NCBI GenBank assembly: GCA_946613135.1
Contig: CAMOFI010000009.1
Span: 1-36,816 of the forward strand
Length of the DNA: 36,816 nt
Direction of reading: 5' to 3'
Source: an uncultured Bacteroidales bacterium
GTDB lineage: Bacteria; Bacteroidota; Bacteroidia; Bacteroidales; P3
Part shown: positions 15,929-24,568 of the stretch, in pieces
Layout of the letters: the number at the start of each line of letters is the position of its first letter
Numbering within the stretch: the first letter of the stretch is position 1
Translations under genes and position numbers: made by a program
The notes under the pieces: model-generated
Seen by the model: only the letters and a program-made list of their open reading frames with translations
What the model was told of the DNA's origin: nothing
The model's database searches: none

Positions 15929-17191
15929 GCGGACAGCATGCAGGCGGCTTACCTCTTGGTACATCATTTCCCTTAGGCGCTCTATGTTCTGGCGATTCGC
16001 AGCCGAGATGAACACGGCGCGGTTCTGGTCCCTCTTCGACATCCACGAATTCTCCAGCATTTCGAGGGTCCAGTTGGCTTTCGTCATCGGCGTCAGGTCG
16101 TCATCTTCTTTCTCAATATAGGTGTATGCATCTATTTTGTTGAATACCATAATCGTAGGTTTGTCGTTGGCTTTAATCTCCTCCAAAGTCCGGTTGACGG
16201 AGTCGATCTGCTGCTCGTAGTCGGGGTGTGAGATGTCTACGACATGAAGCAACAGGTCGGCCTCGCAGACCTCGTCGAGAGTGGACTTGAACGATTCGAC
16301 AAGACCATGTGGAAGTTTGCGTATGAAGCCTACTGTGTCGGTAAGCAGGAATGGAAGGTTACCGAACACCACTTTTCGGACTGTCGTGTCGAGGGTGGCA
16401 AAGAGTTTGTTTTCGGCAAAAACGTCTGACTTGGAAAGGAGGTTCATCAGAGTCGACTTGCCCACATTGGTGTATCCCACAAGGGCAACACGGATAAGGC
16501 TTTCGCGATTCTTGCGCTGCTGCACTTTCTGCTTGTCGATATCGGCAAGGCGTTGCTTAAGAAGTGTAATCTTTTCGGTGATAAGACGTCGGTCGGTTTC
16601 TATCTGGCTTTCACCCGGGCCGCGCATACCGATACCGCCGCGCTGTCGTTCAAGGTGTGTCCACAGGCGGGTAAGTCGCGGCAGCATATACTGCAGCTGT
16701 GCCAGTTCGACTTGGGTTTTGGCTATCGAGGTGCGGGCACGTTTGGCAAAAATATCCAGGATCAGAGTTGTACGGTCAAGGATGCGGCAGTTCAAAGCCT
16801 TCTCGAGGTTGCGCAGCTGCGCCGGCGAAAGTTCGTCGTCGAACACTACAAAGTCAATATCCAACGCATTCTTGTATTCGATCAGTTCCTCAAGTTTGCC
16901 GCTACCTATATAGGTTCGGCTGTCGGGACGCTCAAGTTTCTGTATGACAGACTTTACAGGCACTCCTCCAGCCGTTTCCAGAAGGAAGGCAAGTTCTTTA
17001 AGGCACTCCTCGGTGCGTTGCATTGATGTTTTGGAATCGCATACCGAAACAAGGATGGCCCTCTCGGGCACGACATCGGTACTGAAAGTGTTGCGCTCTT
17101 GAGGTGAAGGGCGTCTCTGGTTCTCTGCCTCCCACACTCCGGTCTCTCCTTTAAATTTGCCTTTGTTTGTCTTCCAATTAGTCTTTTTCAT
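15902..17191 (-). CDS. hflX: ribosome-associated GTPase HflX
   Basis: The 429-residue protein has the HflX N-terminal domain (SRTYIGSGKLEEL, VVFDDELSPAQLRNLE), the linker signature GGIGMRGPGESQIETDRR (185-202) and a G domain with G1 GYTNVGKST (239-247), G3 DTVG (285-288) and G4 NKID (351-354). HflX binds the 50S subunit and rescues or splits stalled ribosomes under stress. The first 40 residues are a basic, low-complexity extension of doubtful importance; later starts are possible, but no internal Met is well placed. It is the last gene of a six-gene - strand cluster, 60 nt after a glycosyltransferase. Confidence 0.96.
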   Translation of the reverse strand: MKKTNWKTNKGKFKGETGVWEAENQRRPSPQERNTFSTDVVPERAILVSVCDSKTSMQRTEECLKELAFLLETAGGVPVKSVIQKLERPDSRTYIGSGKLEELIEYKNALDIDFVVFDDELSPAQLRNLEKALNCRILDRTTLILDIFAKRARTSIAKTQVELAQLQYMLPRLTRLWTHLERQRGGIGMRGPGESQIETDRRLITEKITLLKQRLADIDKQKVQQRKNRESLIRVALVGYTNVGKSTLMNLLSKSDVFAENKLFATLDTTVRKVVFGNLPFLLTDTVGFIRKLPHGLVESFKSTLDEVCEADLLLHVVDISHPDYEQQIDSVNRTLEEIKANDKPTIMVFNKIDAYTYIEKEDDDLTPMTKANWTLEMLENSWMSKRDQNRAVFISAANRQNIERLREMMYQEVSRLHAVRYPYNNFLY

Positions 17192-17251
17192 CTGATTATT
17201 TTACGTCGTCAGTGCTGTGGCATAGAATAAGCCTACAATGCTGACTCTTGA

Positions 17252-18442
17252 TCATTTATGCTTTTCCATTGCCTGTTGCAGAATTTGTCGGAGCTGTAGT
17301 CCTGTTGCCTGCCAGGAGAAATTGCTGTGGACATACTGCTGCGCATTGTCGCTGATTCGTACACGTGCTTCCTCGTCGCGGAGCAGGCTGACGATGGCCT
17401 TTGCGAAACTTGGCGCATCGTCGCAAACAAGGATATTTTCTGTGTCGGTGGCGCGGAGAGAATGGTTGGCAAGTGATGTTGTTATGCATGGCAGATGCAT
17501 GGACATGGCCTCGAGGAGCTTGTTCTGCAATCCAGATCCGATACGCATAGGAGCGACAAAGACCTTTGATTGGGCATATAGCAGTCTCATATCTGGAACG
17601 AAGCCTGTGACAGTGACCTGGTCGGAGGCGAGCTGACGGACACTTGCCGAGGGTGTTGCCCCGGCTATGGCCACCCTGGCAGAGGGATATTCGCGCCACA
17701 CGATGGGCATGATTTCCTTTACGAGAAAGCGTGCCGCGTCTATGTTAGGTCTATACTGCATGTTGCCGCAGAAGAGAATGTCGTAGGGCTTGTCGACAGA
17801 ATGCTGTATGGCTTGGGGACTGTAGTAGTCGGCGTCGACCCCGTTGCGCACAACGTCAATCACAGTGTCGCGATGCTGGGGGATGGCATCTCTGTCTATC
17901 TCGGAAATAACCGTCAGGCGGTCGAAGTTGGAGCAGGCTCTGAATTCGGCCGAGCGCAACATCTTGAACTCGTAGTGCTGCAGGAAGTAGCGCAACCCCC
18001 TGTGGGTCATCATTCGCCGTTCGAAGTTGAGCGACAAAGCATCCTGAAAATCAATCACCTTCGGTTTCTCCAATTGAGCAGCATAGTCGATGGTGCGAAC
18101 CATTTGGGCGTAGACGACATCGGGATTGACCTTGTCGGCAAAGCGTCGACACTGCTTGCGAGCCTTGCGGCTATCCCAGTAGCCGATCTGCAGCGAACGG
18201 ACCGACAAGAAATTGCGCAGCACGCGGAATACTCCTGACAAACGCGAAAGACGGGCAATGCAGATGTCGCGACAGTAGTGGCGGAGTTCGTCAATCGACG
18301 ACTTGTCGACTTTATGATGCGAGAGAGCAAAAAGATACACCTCGTCGTTTTGGGCGAGAGTACGTATCTGATGATATGCTCGCAGCTTGTCGCCTTTTTC
18401 GAGTGGATATGGAAAACGTGGAAGAATTACAAGTATTTTCAT
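17252..18442 (-). CDS. family-4-type glycosyltransferase (sugar transferase)
   Basis: The ORF track begins at a TTG (18505), but the protein almost certainly starts at the ATG 18440-18442, giving MKILVILPRFPYPLEKGDKLRA, the usual beginning of this GT4 subgroup, and 396 residues. The N-terminal GT-B domain includes VIDFQDALSLNFERRM. The C-terminal donor domain includes ILFCGNMQYRPNIDAARFLV, VTVTGFVPDMRLLYAQSKVFVAPMR and GSGLQNKLLEAMSMHLPCITTS, with the expected acidic residue. No membrane segment is seen. The best resemblance I can recall is to TIGR03087-like sugar transferases; the substrate is unknown. It lies 59 nt after parC and 60 nt before hflX, so it is probably co-transcribed with both. 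Confidence 0.85.
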   Translation of the reverse strand: MKILVILPRFPYPLEKGDKLRAYHQIRTLAQNDEVYLFALSHHKVDKSSIDELRHYCRDICIARLSRLSGVFRVLRNFLSVRSLQIGYWDSRKARKQCRRFADKVNPDVVYAQMVRTIDYAAQLEKPKVIDFQDALSLNFERRMMTHRGLRYFLQHYEFKMLRSAEFRACSNFDRLTVISEIDRDAIPQHRDTVIDVVRNGVDADYYSPQAIQHSVDKPYDILFCGNMQYRPNIDAARFLVKEIMPIVWREYPSARVAIAGATPSASVRQLASDQVTVTGFVPDMRLLYAQSKVFVAPMRIGSGLQNKLLEAMSMHLPCITTSLANHSLRATDTENILVCDDAPSFAKAIVSLLRDEEARVRISDNAQQYVHSNFSWQATGLQLRQILQQAMEKHK

Positions 18443-18501
18443 TTGAGGTTTGGGTTGCTTTTCGTTATCATTTTCTTTCTCGTTTTTAGCGCAAAACACA
18501 C

Positions 18502-21225
18502 TCAAAACAGTGATGTCTGTGTCCCTTCGGCAAAACCTTCCCTGTCGTCGGGCAGCTGGTCGGTTCTGTTATCGTCCTCGGGTTCCGGTTCGGGCTCGGG
18601 TTCTGGCAATGGGTCGAGCCAACGGAATTCCTTCACAGGCGATGTAGTGATGCGCTTGCCTTTGGCCTTATAGCCTTTGACAGCGATAAAGTCGCTTACT
18701 TCTATTATTTCGGACTCTATCTTCTTGTTGGAGCTTTGGTCGTATATCACTTCTAAACGAGGAAATGTGTCGACAGAATAGCACACCACCGTGTCGCCAG
18801 AGGCTTCGTCGATGAAAGGCAGCTTGCGGTCGTGCTCATCGACAACGAATCGTTTGATGTAGTAGCTTCCGGCTTCGGCTTCGCGGTAGACTATTGTTAC
18901 AATGGTCTTTGGACTATACTTGCGTATGAGCATTGTGTCGTCGTCGTAATGGTTGCCGAGATCGAAGTTGGTTGTGCGGAAATGGCCCGACCGCATAAGT
19001 GTCAGGATTTTGTCTTTACCCTTGAATTCGCCGAGCAAAATACCAGACTCGTTGACATTGAGACGCTTGACGCTCTCGTCGAACCATATCTTGCGGGCTC
19101 CGAGAGTAGACACACCTTCGTCTTTCATGTTAATGCTTCTGACTGCATTGCGTGTCAAGATGTTGCCCATCGAGGCGCGTCCCTTAATGGCGAGGGTGGC
19201 GAAGTTGAAATCGAAACTGGTTTTCTTCAGTTTAGGCTTCGAGACGTGGTGTATGGTTACAGTTTCCGCTTCGCCATTAGGATTAGCAGTGAAATATAGT
19301 ATCTTTGAACCTTTTGTACCTTTGGTGAGCTGATACTCCTTGTCGCGAGTGATACCGAGAACGGAGAAACGCTTGACATATACGTAGCCGAAGGCGCCGT
19401 CGCGGTATATCATGTTGTAGACCGTACGTTCGTCGCCCTTTCGGAAGAGGCCTATATACTCTATCTCTTTACAGTCGTTGCTGCCTATGAAGCCTTTCTC
19501 CTGCACTTTGGTGACTATCATGGTGCCATCCTTGCGGAATGCGATGATGTCGTCCATCTTGGAGCAGTCGAAGGCATATTCGGCACCTTCGTCTTTTTTG
19601 AGGGCATAGCCGGCAAAACCGGTGGCTCGGTTGACATAGAGTTTTTCGTTGGCTACAGCAACAGTTACGGCTGAAATATCCTCGAAATCGCGAACCTCAG
19701 TCTTGCGCTCACGGCCCTTGCCGAATTTTTCGAGTATGTGGCGGAAATAGGCTATTGCATACTCTGTCAGATGTTCGAGATGGTTCTTTGTCTCGTCAAT
19801 GTTCATCTCGATATTGGCGATGTCCTCGTCAGCTTTCTTGATGTCGAATTTAGAAATTTTACGTACTGGTTTCTCGCACAGTTTCAGGACATCTTCGCGC
19901 GTAATCTGTTTCTTGAACAGCTTGCGGTAGGGGTCGAAAGCTCGCTCGATGGCGGTGACTTGGTCGTCCCACGACTCTTGGTCTTTCTCCAACTGCTTGT
20001 AGATACGCTTTTCAAAGAAAATCTTTTCGAGCGAGATCCAGTGCCACTTGTCTTCAAGTTCGGCAAGTTGTATTTCGAGTTCCTGACGCAGAAGGTCTTT
20101 GGTGCGCAATGTGGAATGGCGCAGTATCTCGGAAGCAGTCATGAAGACCGGTTTTTTGTCGACGATGACACACGTCTGCGGCGATATGCTTATCTGGCAA
20201 TTGGTGAAAGCATAGAGAGCGTCGATCATCTGGTCGGGCGACACTCCCTGTGGCAGGTAGACCACAATCTCGACCTCTGCGGCCGTATTGTCGTCCACCT
20301 TCTTGATTTTAATCTTGCCCTGCTCGTTGGCCTTCAGGATGCTGTCGATGAGGACACTGGTTGTTACAGTGTACGGCAGTTCAGTGATGACGATACATTT
20401 TCGCTTGTCGTCGTAGTGCATACGCGCCCTTATACGAAGGCGTCCGCCGAGGGCAGCATCGTTGTATTTGGACACGTCGATGAGACCACCCGTCGAGAAA
20501 TCAGGATAAATCTCGAAGGGTATATTCTGCAATATCTTAATCGAGGATTCGATCAGTTCGCAGAAATTATAAGGCAATATGACTGATGTAAGTGTGACTG
20601 CAATACCTTTGGTGCCCTGTGCAAGGAGCAGGGGAAACTTGATGGGGAGCGACACAGGCTCCTGTTTACGACCATCGTATGAGGGTTTCCACTCTGTGGT
20701 TTTTTTATTGAAGACCACCTCGTTGGCAAACTTCGACAGTCGTGCCTCGATATAACGTCCTGCAGCGGCATCGTCACCTGTCAATATGTTGCCCCAGTTT
20801 CCCTGGCAGTCGATAAGGAGGTCTTTCTGTCCCATATTGACGAGAGCGTCTTTGATAGAGGCATCGCCATGCGGGTGATACTGCATGGTATTACCCACAA
20901 TGTTGGCCACCTTGGTGAAACGGCCGTCGTCAGTCTCCTTCATGGCATGAAGTATGCGACGCTGAACAGGTTTCAGGCCATCGTCGATATCGGGCACACT
21001 GCGGTCGAGAATCACGTCCGATGCATAGTCAATCCAATAGTCTCTGAACATTGTATTGAGCGAAATAGTCTCGCCGTCTTGGTCCACATTGCGGCCGTCC
21101 CTGCCGTCGTCGGCTGGCGGCACATATCCTCCGGCTGAAGTTTCGGAGAGGATATCTGCCGACTCGTCTGTCGTTTCTGTGTTTTCGTTGATGTTGTCGA
21201 TATCGTTTTCTATATTGTCGTCCAT
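18502..21225 (-). CDS. parC: DNA topoisomerase IV subunit A (GyrA/ParC family)
   Basis: The 907-residue type IIA topoisomerase A subunit breaks and rejoins DNA. The catalytic tyrosine is Tyr158 in AAAGRYIEARLSKFA. The helix-turn-helix region is QYHPHGDASIKDALVNMGQ (115-133). The RYIEARLSKF version and the divergent C-terminal half point to ParC rather than GyrA; no GyrA-box (QRRGGKG-type) is visible. The first 50 residues are an acidic, low-complexity extension, and the tail has an alternating Pro-Glu tract. The position equivalent to E. coli GyrA Ser83 is Ala122, while Asp126 matches Asp87. The partner gene parE is not in the window. It lies 33 nt after folC and ends 59 nt before a glycosyltransferase start. 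Confidence 0.88.
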   Translation of the reverse strand: MDDNIENDIDNINENTETTDESADILSETSAGGYVPPADDGRDGRNVDQDGETISLNTMFRDYWIDYASDVILDRSVPDIDDGLKPVQRRILHAMKETDDGRFTKVANIVGNTMQYHPHGDASIKDALVNMGQKDLLIDCQGNWGNILTGDDAAAGRYIEARLSKFANEVVFNKKTTEWKPSYDGRKQEPVSLPIKFPLLLAQGTKGIAVTLTSVILPYNFCELIESSIKILQNIPFEIYPDFSTGGLIDVSKYNDAALGGRLRIRARMHYDDKRKCIVITELPYTVTTSVLIDSILKANEQGKIKIKKVDDNTAAEVEIVVYLPQGVSPDQMIDALYAFTNCQISISPQTCVIVDKKPVFMTASEILRHSTLRTKDLLRQELEIQLAELEDKWHWISLEKIFFEKRIYKQLEKDQESWDDQVTAIERAFDPYRKLFKKQITREDVLKLCEKPVRKISKFDIKKADEDIANIEMNIDETKNHLEHLTEYAIAYFRHILEKFGKGRERKTEVRDFEDISAVTVAVANEKLYVNRATGFAGYALKKDEGAEYAFDCSKMDDIIAFRKDGTMIVTKVQEKGFIGSNDCKEIEYIGLFRKGDERTVYNMIYRDGAFGYVYVKRFSVLGITRDKEYQLTKGTKGSKILYFTANPNGEAETVTIHHVSKPKLKKTSFDFNFATLAIKGRASMGNILTRNAVRSINMKDEGVSTLGARKIWFDESVKRLNVNESGILLGEFKGKDKILTLMRSGHFRTTNFDLGNHYDDDTMLIRKYSPKTIVTIVYREAEAGSYYIKRFVVDEHDRKLPFIDEASGDTVVCYSVDTFPRLEVIYDQSSNKKIESEIIEVSDFIAVKGYKAKGKRITTSPVKEFRWLDPLPEPEPEPEPEDDNRTDQLPDDREGFAEGTQTSLF

Positions 21226-21258
21226 AGTTTTGTTTTTAACTTTTTCAACTGGCTTCCA

Positions 21259-22605
21259 TTATTCCGACAACATGTCGGCTATCAGGAAGATGCTGCCGGT
21301 TACGAGCAACAGGTCGTCGGCTCCGGCATCCTTTCGTGCTGCAGCCACAGCCTCTTTCACATTGGCATAGGCTTGGCCATCTATTCCCAGCTTGTTGGCG
21401 ACAGCCTGAAGAATGTTCACATCCAGTCCGCGCTGCACGCTAGGCTGGCTAAAGTACCATACAGGATCCTGTCCAATGTGTTCTTTGTCGAGTTGCGAAT
21501 GGAGATATGTGAGTATTTTGTTGTAGTCCTTGTCGTTGACACAACCGTAGACAATATGCAGACGTTTGAATTCGAGTCCGGAGAGGCCAACCATCATTGC
21601 ATTTATGCCATCAAAGTTGTGAGCTGTCTCACACACCGTCAGTGGCTTGCGTCCAACAATCTGCCAACGTCCCATAAGATGTGTGTTGACCACCACATGG
21701 TCAAGTCCCAAGCGGAAAGCTTCTTCGCTGATTTCCAACACACCGCCAATGCGCAACTGGTTCACAGCCTCGCACACTGTGGCAATGTTCCACATCTGGT
21801 ATGGCCCTATCAGTCCGGAAGCGAATTCGTCGGCTTGCCCTGTAGCGCTGTTTTTTATAAATTCGCCATTATGTTCGAGGGTGAAAATCATCCGTTCCCC
21901 GTCGAATTTCCAGTCAGGATCGACATGCCACTTGCTGTCGGCAAAGGTTATAGGGCTATGACGTTCAGAGGCAATGCGTTCGAATACAGGTTTGGTTTCG
22001 GTCTGCGTCTGTCCAACAACGACTGGAACAGCCGGTTTAATTATGCCAGCTTTTTCGAGAGCAATCTTTTCAAGGGTGTCGCCCAGAAACTGCGTGTGGT
22101 CCAAGCCTATGTTGGTGATGATGCTGAGCAAAGGGGTTATGACATTGGTCGAGTCGAGACGACCGCCCATACCGACCTCAATTACAGCGACATCAACTTT
22201 TTCGTTGCGGAAATAGTCGAAAGCGAGCCCTACAGTCATCTCGAAAAACGAAAGTCCTTGCTTTTCGAAGAATGAATGGTTCTGTTCGACGAAGTCGACC
22301 ACATTCTGTTCGGGAATTTTCTCGCCATTGATTCTTATACGCTCACGAAAGTCGACAAGGTGTGGCGATGTGTACAGACCTACTTTATAGCCTGCCTCCT
22401 GCAAAACGGAGGCAAGGAAATGCGATACCGATCCTTTGCCATTGGTTCCGGCGACATGTATGGAGCGGAATCCAAGCTCAGGATGGTGCAAATGGTCCAT
22501 CATTGCTTCGGTGTTTACCAGGTCGGCCTTGTAGGCGGCAGCTCCAATACGGTGATAGGCCGGAAGAGCTTGAAATAGATATTTTAAAGTTTCTGAATAA
22601 AGCAT
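21259..22605 (-). CDS. folC: bifunctional folylpolyglutamate/dihydrofolate synthase
   Basis: The 448-residue Mur-ligase-fold enzyme adds glutamate to dihydropteroate and to reduced folates. The P-loop is GTNGKGSVSHFL (53-64), followed by the FolC signatures LYTSPHLVDFRERIRING and VAVIEVGMGGRLDSTNVI and the metal-binding region ITNIGLDHTQFLGDTLEKIALEKAGI. The C-terminal ligase domain includes CETAHNFDGI and VYGCVNDKDYNKIL. Length fits the family (about 420-450). It lies 36 nt after the outer-membrane protein gene and 33 nt before parC. Confidence 0.96.
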   Translation of the reverse strand: MLYSETLKYLFQALPAYHRIGAAAYKADLVNTEAMMDHLHHPELGFRSIHVAGTNGKGSVSHFLASVLQEAGYKVGLYTSPHLVDFRERIRINGEKIPEQNVVDFVEQNHSFFEKQGLSFFEMTVGLAFDYFRNEKVDVAVIEVGMGGRLDSTNVITPLLSIITNIGLDHTQFLGDTLEKIALEKAGIIKPAVPVVVGQTQTETKPVFERIASERHSPITFADSKWHVDPDWKFDGERMIFTLEHNGEFIKNSATGQADEFASGLIGPYQMWNIATVCEAVNQLRIGGVLEISEEAFRLGLDHVVVNTHLMGRWQIVGRKPLTVCETAHNFDGINAMMVGLSGLEFKRLHIVYGCVNDKDYNKILTYLHSQLDKEHIGQDPVWYFSQPSVQRGLDVNILQAVANKLGIDGQAYANVKEAVAAARKDAGADDLLLVTGSIFLIADMLSE

Positions 22606-22641
22606 GTGTATTTATGATATAGCCCCTACTCTGTTATCGGC

Positions 22642-24504
22642 TCACTTTGTCGGAATGGTATATGTCAGACCGACCATGGCGTTGAATCGCGGTGCCGGAT
22701 AGTTGGCCCAGAGCCAATAGCGCTGGAAGGTGACATTGTCAAATTTGGCAAAGAACGACAGGGCTCGGTTGTGGACATACTCAACTTCGAAAGAGAGTCC
22801 GAAGCGTGCCGGCAGTGTTGCAGTAACCTCGTTAATGCCTGTTGCGGGATTGGTGGCATACTCGGCATCGCAAGCAGAGAGGAAGAGTGTTTGCAGAGTG
22901 AAGAACCACTTGTCTTTATAATTTACATCAGCGTCCAGGTGTGCCTCAAATTCGTTGCTGAAAAGGAGAATCATATTGTCTGGAACATTGTAGTCGGCAG
23001 AATAGACACCGCCAAGAGTCATCGTGATCATCTCGTCGTTGACAAAAGTGAAGTCGGCACCAACCTTCAATTCGTTGTGGTCGACGAAGTACGGCGTATA
23101 TACATTCTGCAATAAGTAACGTCTGTCGAGGGCAAAATACATTTTGTTTCTGTAAAAATTGTTATCCACCAAAACATTAAGCATCAACTTCTTCGAGAAA
23201 TTGATACGAAGATGTGCATATAGGTCGTTCTCGACGGTTGCTTTTGTGTCGACACCGGGGGCCGTGAAAGGATTCTCGTTTTTCAGCGTGTTCCAGTCAT
23301 TGACATGATAGTCGCCACGGAAACCGACTATCAGACTGATGGAATTGTTAGAGAATGACTTGGCCACAGACAGGTCCGGAAACAGGTTATGAGTTGTGGA
23401 TTCAGGATTGTCATAACCATTGAAACCAAGTCTGAGGCCGGTATGGAACTTGAGTCCGTTGAAGAGGAAATCGACATAAGGATTGAACGTCAGCACATGA
23501 CGTCCGGCTTCCAACGAGTCGGGCAATGCTGTTGCGGCGTCATAGCCAAGCGGAAGGTCGGCAGTCGACTGCGGAGCATCGTAGCTCTGCCTGTAGCCAT
23601 GCCAATTGGCGTTGAGATAGGCTATGGCCTTATATTTGCTGAACATGGGGAAACCGTAATGGATGCCACCGTTGAGGTTCATGGAGAGTTGCTTGGAATC
23701 GTAGCGTCCCCACATGTCAGCCATCCCAATAGCGGCATCGTAGCCGAGTTTGTTGATGTCGGTATTTATCGACTTGGCTCCTAAATTGAGTGCCAAATTA
23801 TTGTAAGCGAATGCATAGTCTGAGAACGAGATAGAGTCGCGGTTGAGTCCCAGTCGGTTCTGAAGGGTGGAGTCGCTGAATCCGTAGTAGCGGCCATACA
23901 TGCGGTCGAAAGCCAAATCGGCCGACAGTAAGTGACTCTTTTTGAGAATGTATTTAGCGAATACATCAAACCGGGTGTCCGACATACGTGTTCGTCCATA
24001 GTGGTTGGGCGACGGTGTATCGACATCCTCATTCCCAAACGTCGTCACGTCTGTCTGGTGGTACAGGCGTGCTCCATAGGACATGTTGTTGTGGCGTGTT
24101 GAGGTGTAATAGAGGTCCATGAGAGGATTGATGTCGGCAAAAGCGGCAAAATCGTGTCCAATGCCGAAACGCATGTAATTATTGTACAGGCGCACTGGCG
24201 ACCCTATCACTTTGCGAGTCTTAGGACCCGACGTCTCCGTCACCGAACTCATGCGACGTGGACTGATACTATAATTGAATTTAGGTTGCAGGTCGGCAGT
24301 TATATTGTCGTTTACGGCAGGTGCCACATTGACTTTTTCGGTCACCCCGTCGAGCACCGGGGTATAGTCGCCTACCACTATAACCGACTCGTTGTAAACC
24401 GACGAGGTGCTGTCGGTCTGTGCATGGACGTTGCCCGAAACGAATATCTGGAGTCCTATGAGGATAACAAGGCAAAGCAATATGTTGATTGGTTTTCTAT
24501 TCAT
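22642..24504 (-). CDS. outer-membrane beta-barrel protein (often labelled TonB-dependent receptor), function unknown
   Basis: The 620-residue protein has a Sec signal peptide (residues 1 to about 29, ending VHAQ). A conserved-looking N-terminal segment follows (SVIVVGDYTPVLDGVTEKVN). The rest is rich in alternating aromatic and polar residues, as in outer-membrane barrels (RFDVFAKYILKKSHLLSADLAF, NNFYRNKMYFALDRRYLL, RALSFFAKFDNVTFQRYWLW). I see no clear plug domain, so a true TonB-dependent receptor is doubtful. The end, MVGLTYTIPTK, is a typical last strand plus a few residues. It lies 64 nt after a large TPR protein gene and 36 nt before folC. The TPR neighbour suggests a two-part outer-membrane machine, but the function is unknown. 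Confidence 0.7.
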   Translation of the reverse strand: MNRKPINILLCLVILIGLQIFVSGNVHAQTDSTSSVYNESVIVVGDYTPVLDGVTEKVNVAPAVNDNITADLQPKFNYSISPRRMSSVTETSGPKTRKVIGSPVRLYNNYMRFGIGHDFAAFADINPLMDLYYTSTRHNNMSYGARLYHQTDVTTFGNEDVDTPSPNHYGRTRMSDTRFDVFAKYILKKSHLLSADLAFDRMYGRYYGFSDSTLQNRLGLNRDSISFSDYAFAYNNLALNLGAKSINTDINKLGYDAAIGMADMWGRYDSKQLSMNLNGGIHYGFPMFSKYKAIAYLNANWHGYRQSYDAPQSTADLPLGYDAATALPDSLEAGRHVLTFNPYVDFLFNGLKFHTGLRLGFNGYDNPESTTHNLFPDLSVAKSFSNNSISLIVGFRGDYHVNDWNTLKNENPFTAPGVDTKATVENDLYAHLRINFSKKLMLNVLVDNNFYRNKMYFALDRRYLLQNVYTPYFVDHNELKVGADFTFVNDEMITMTLGGVYSADYNVPDNMILLFSNEFEAHLDADVNYKDKWFFTLQTLFLSACDAEYATNPATGINEVTATLPARFGLSFEVEYVHNRALSFFAKFDNVTFQRYWLWANYPAPRFNAMVGLTYTIPTK

Positions 24505-24568
24505 GGAATATACTTATTAAATATCTAAAATCTGTCTACTATTTTGGCGTCGTTTTCGTTAAACAGCG

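Noticed and set aside
18581-18615. short G/C-rich tandem repeat near the end of parC
   Set aside because: It simply encodes the alternating Pro-Glu tail of ParC and looks like codon-level repetition rather than a mobile or regulatory repeat.
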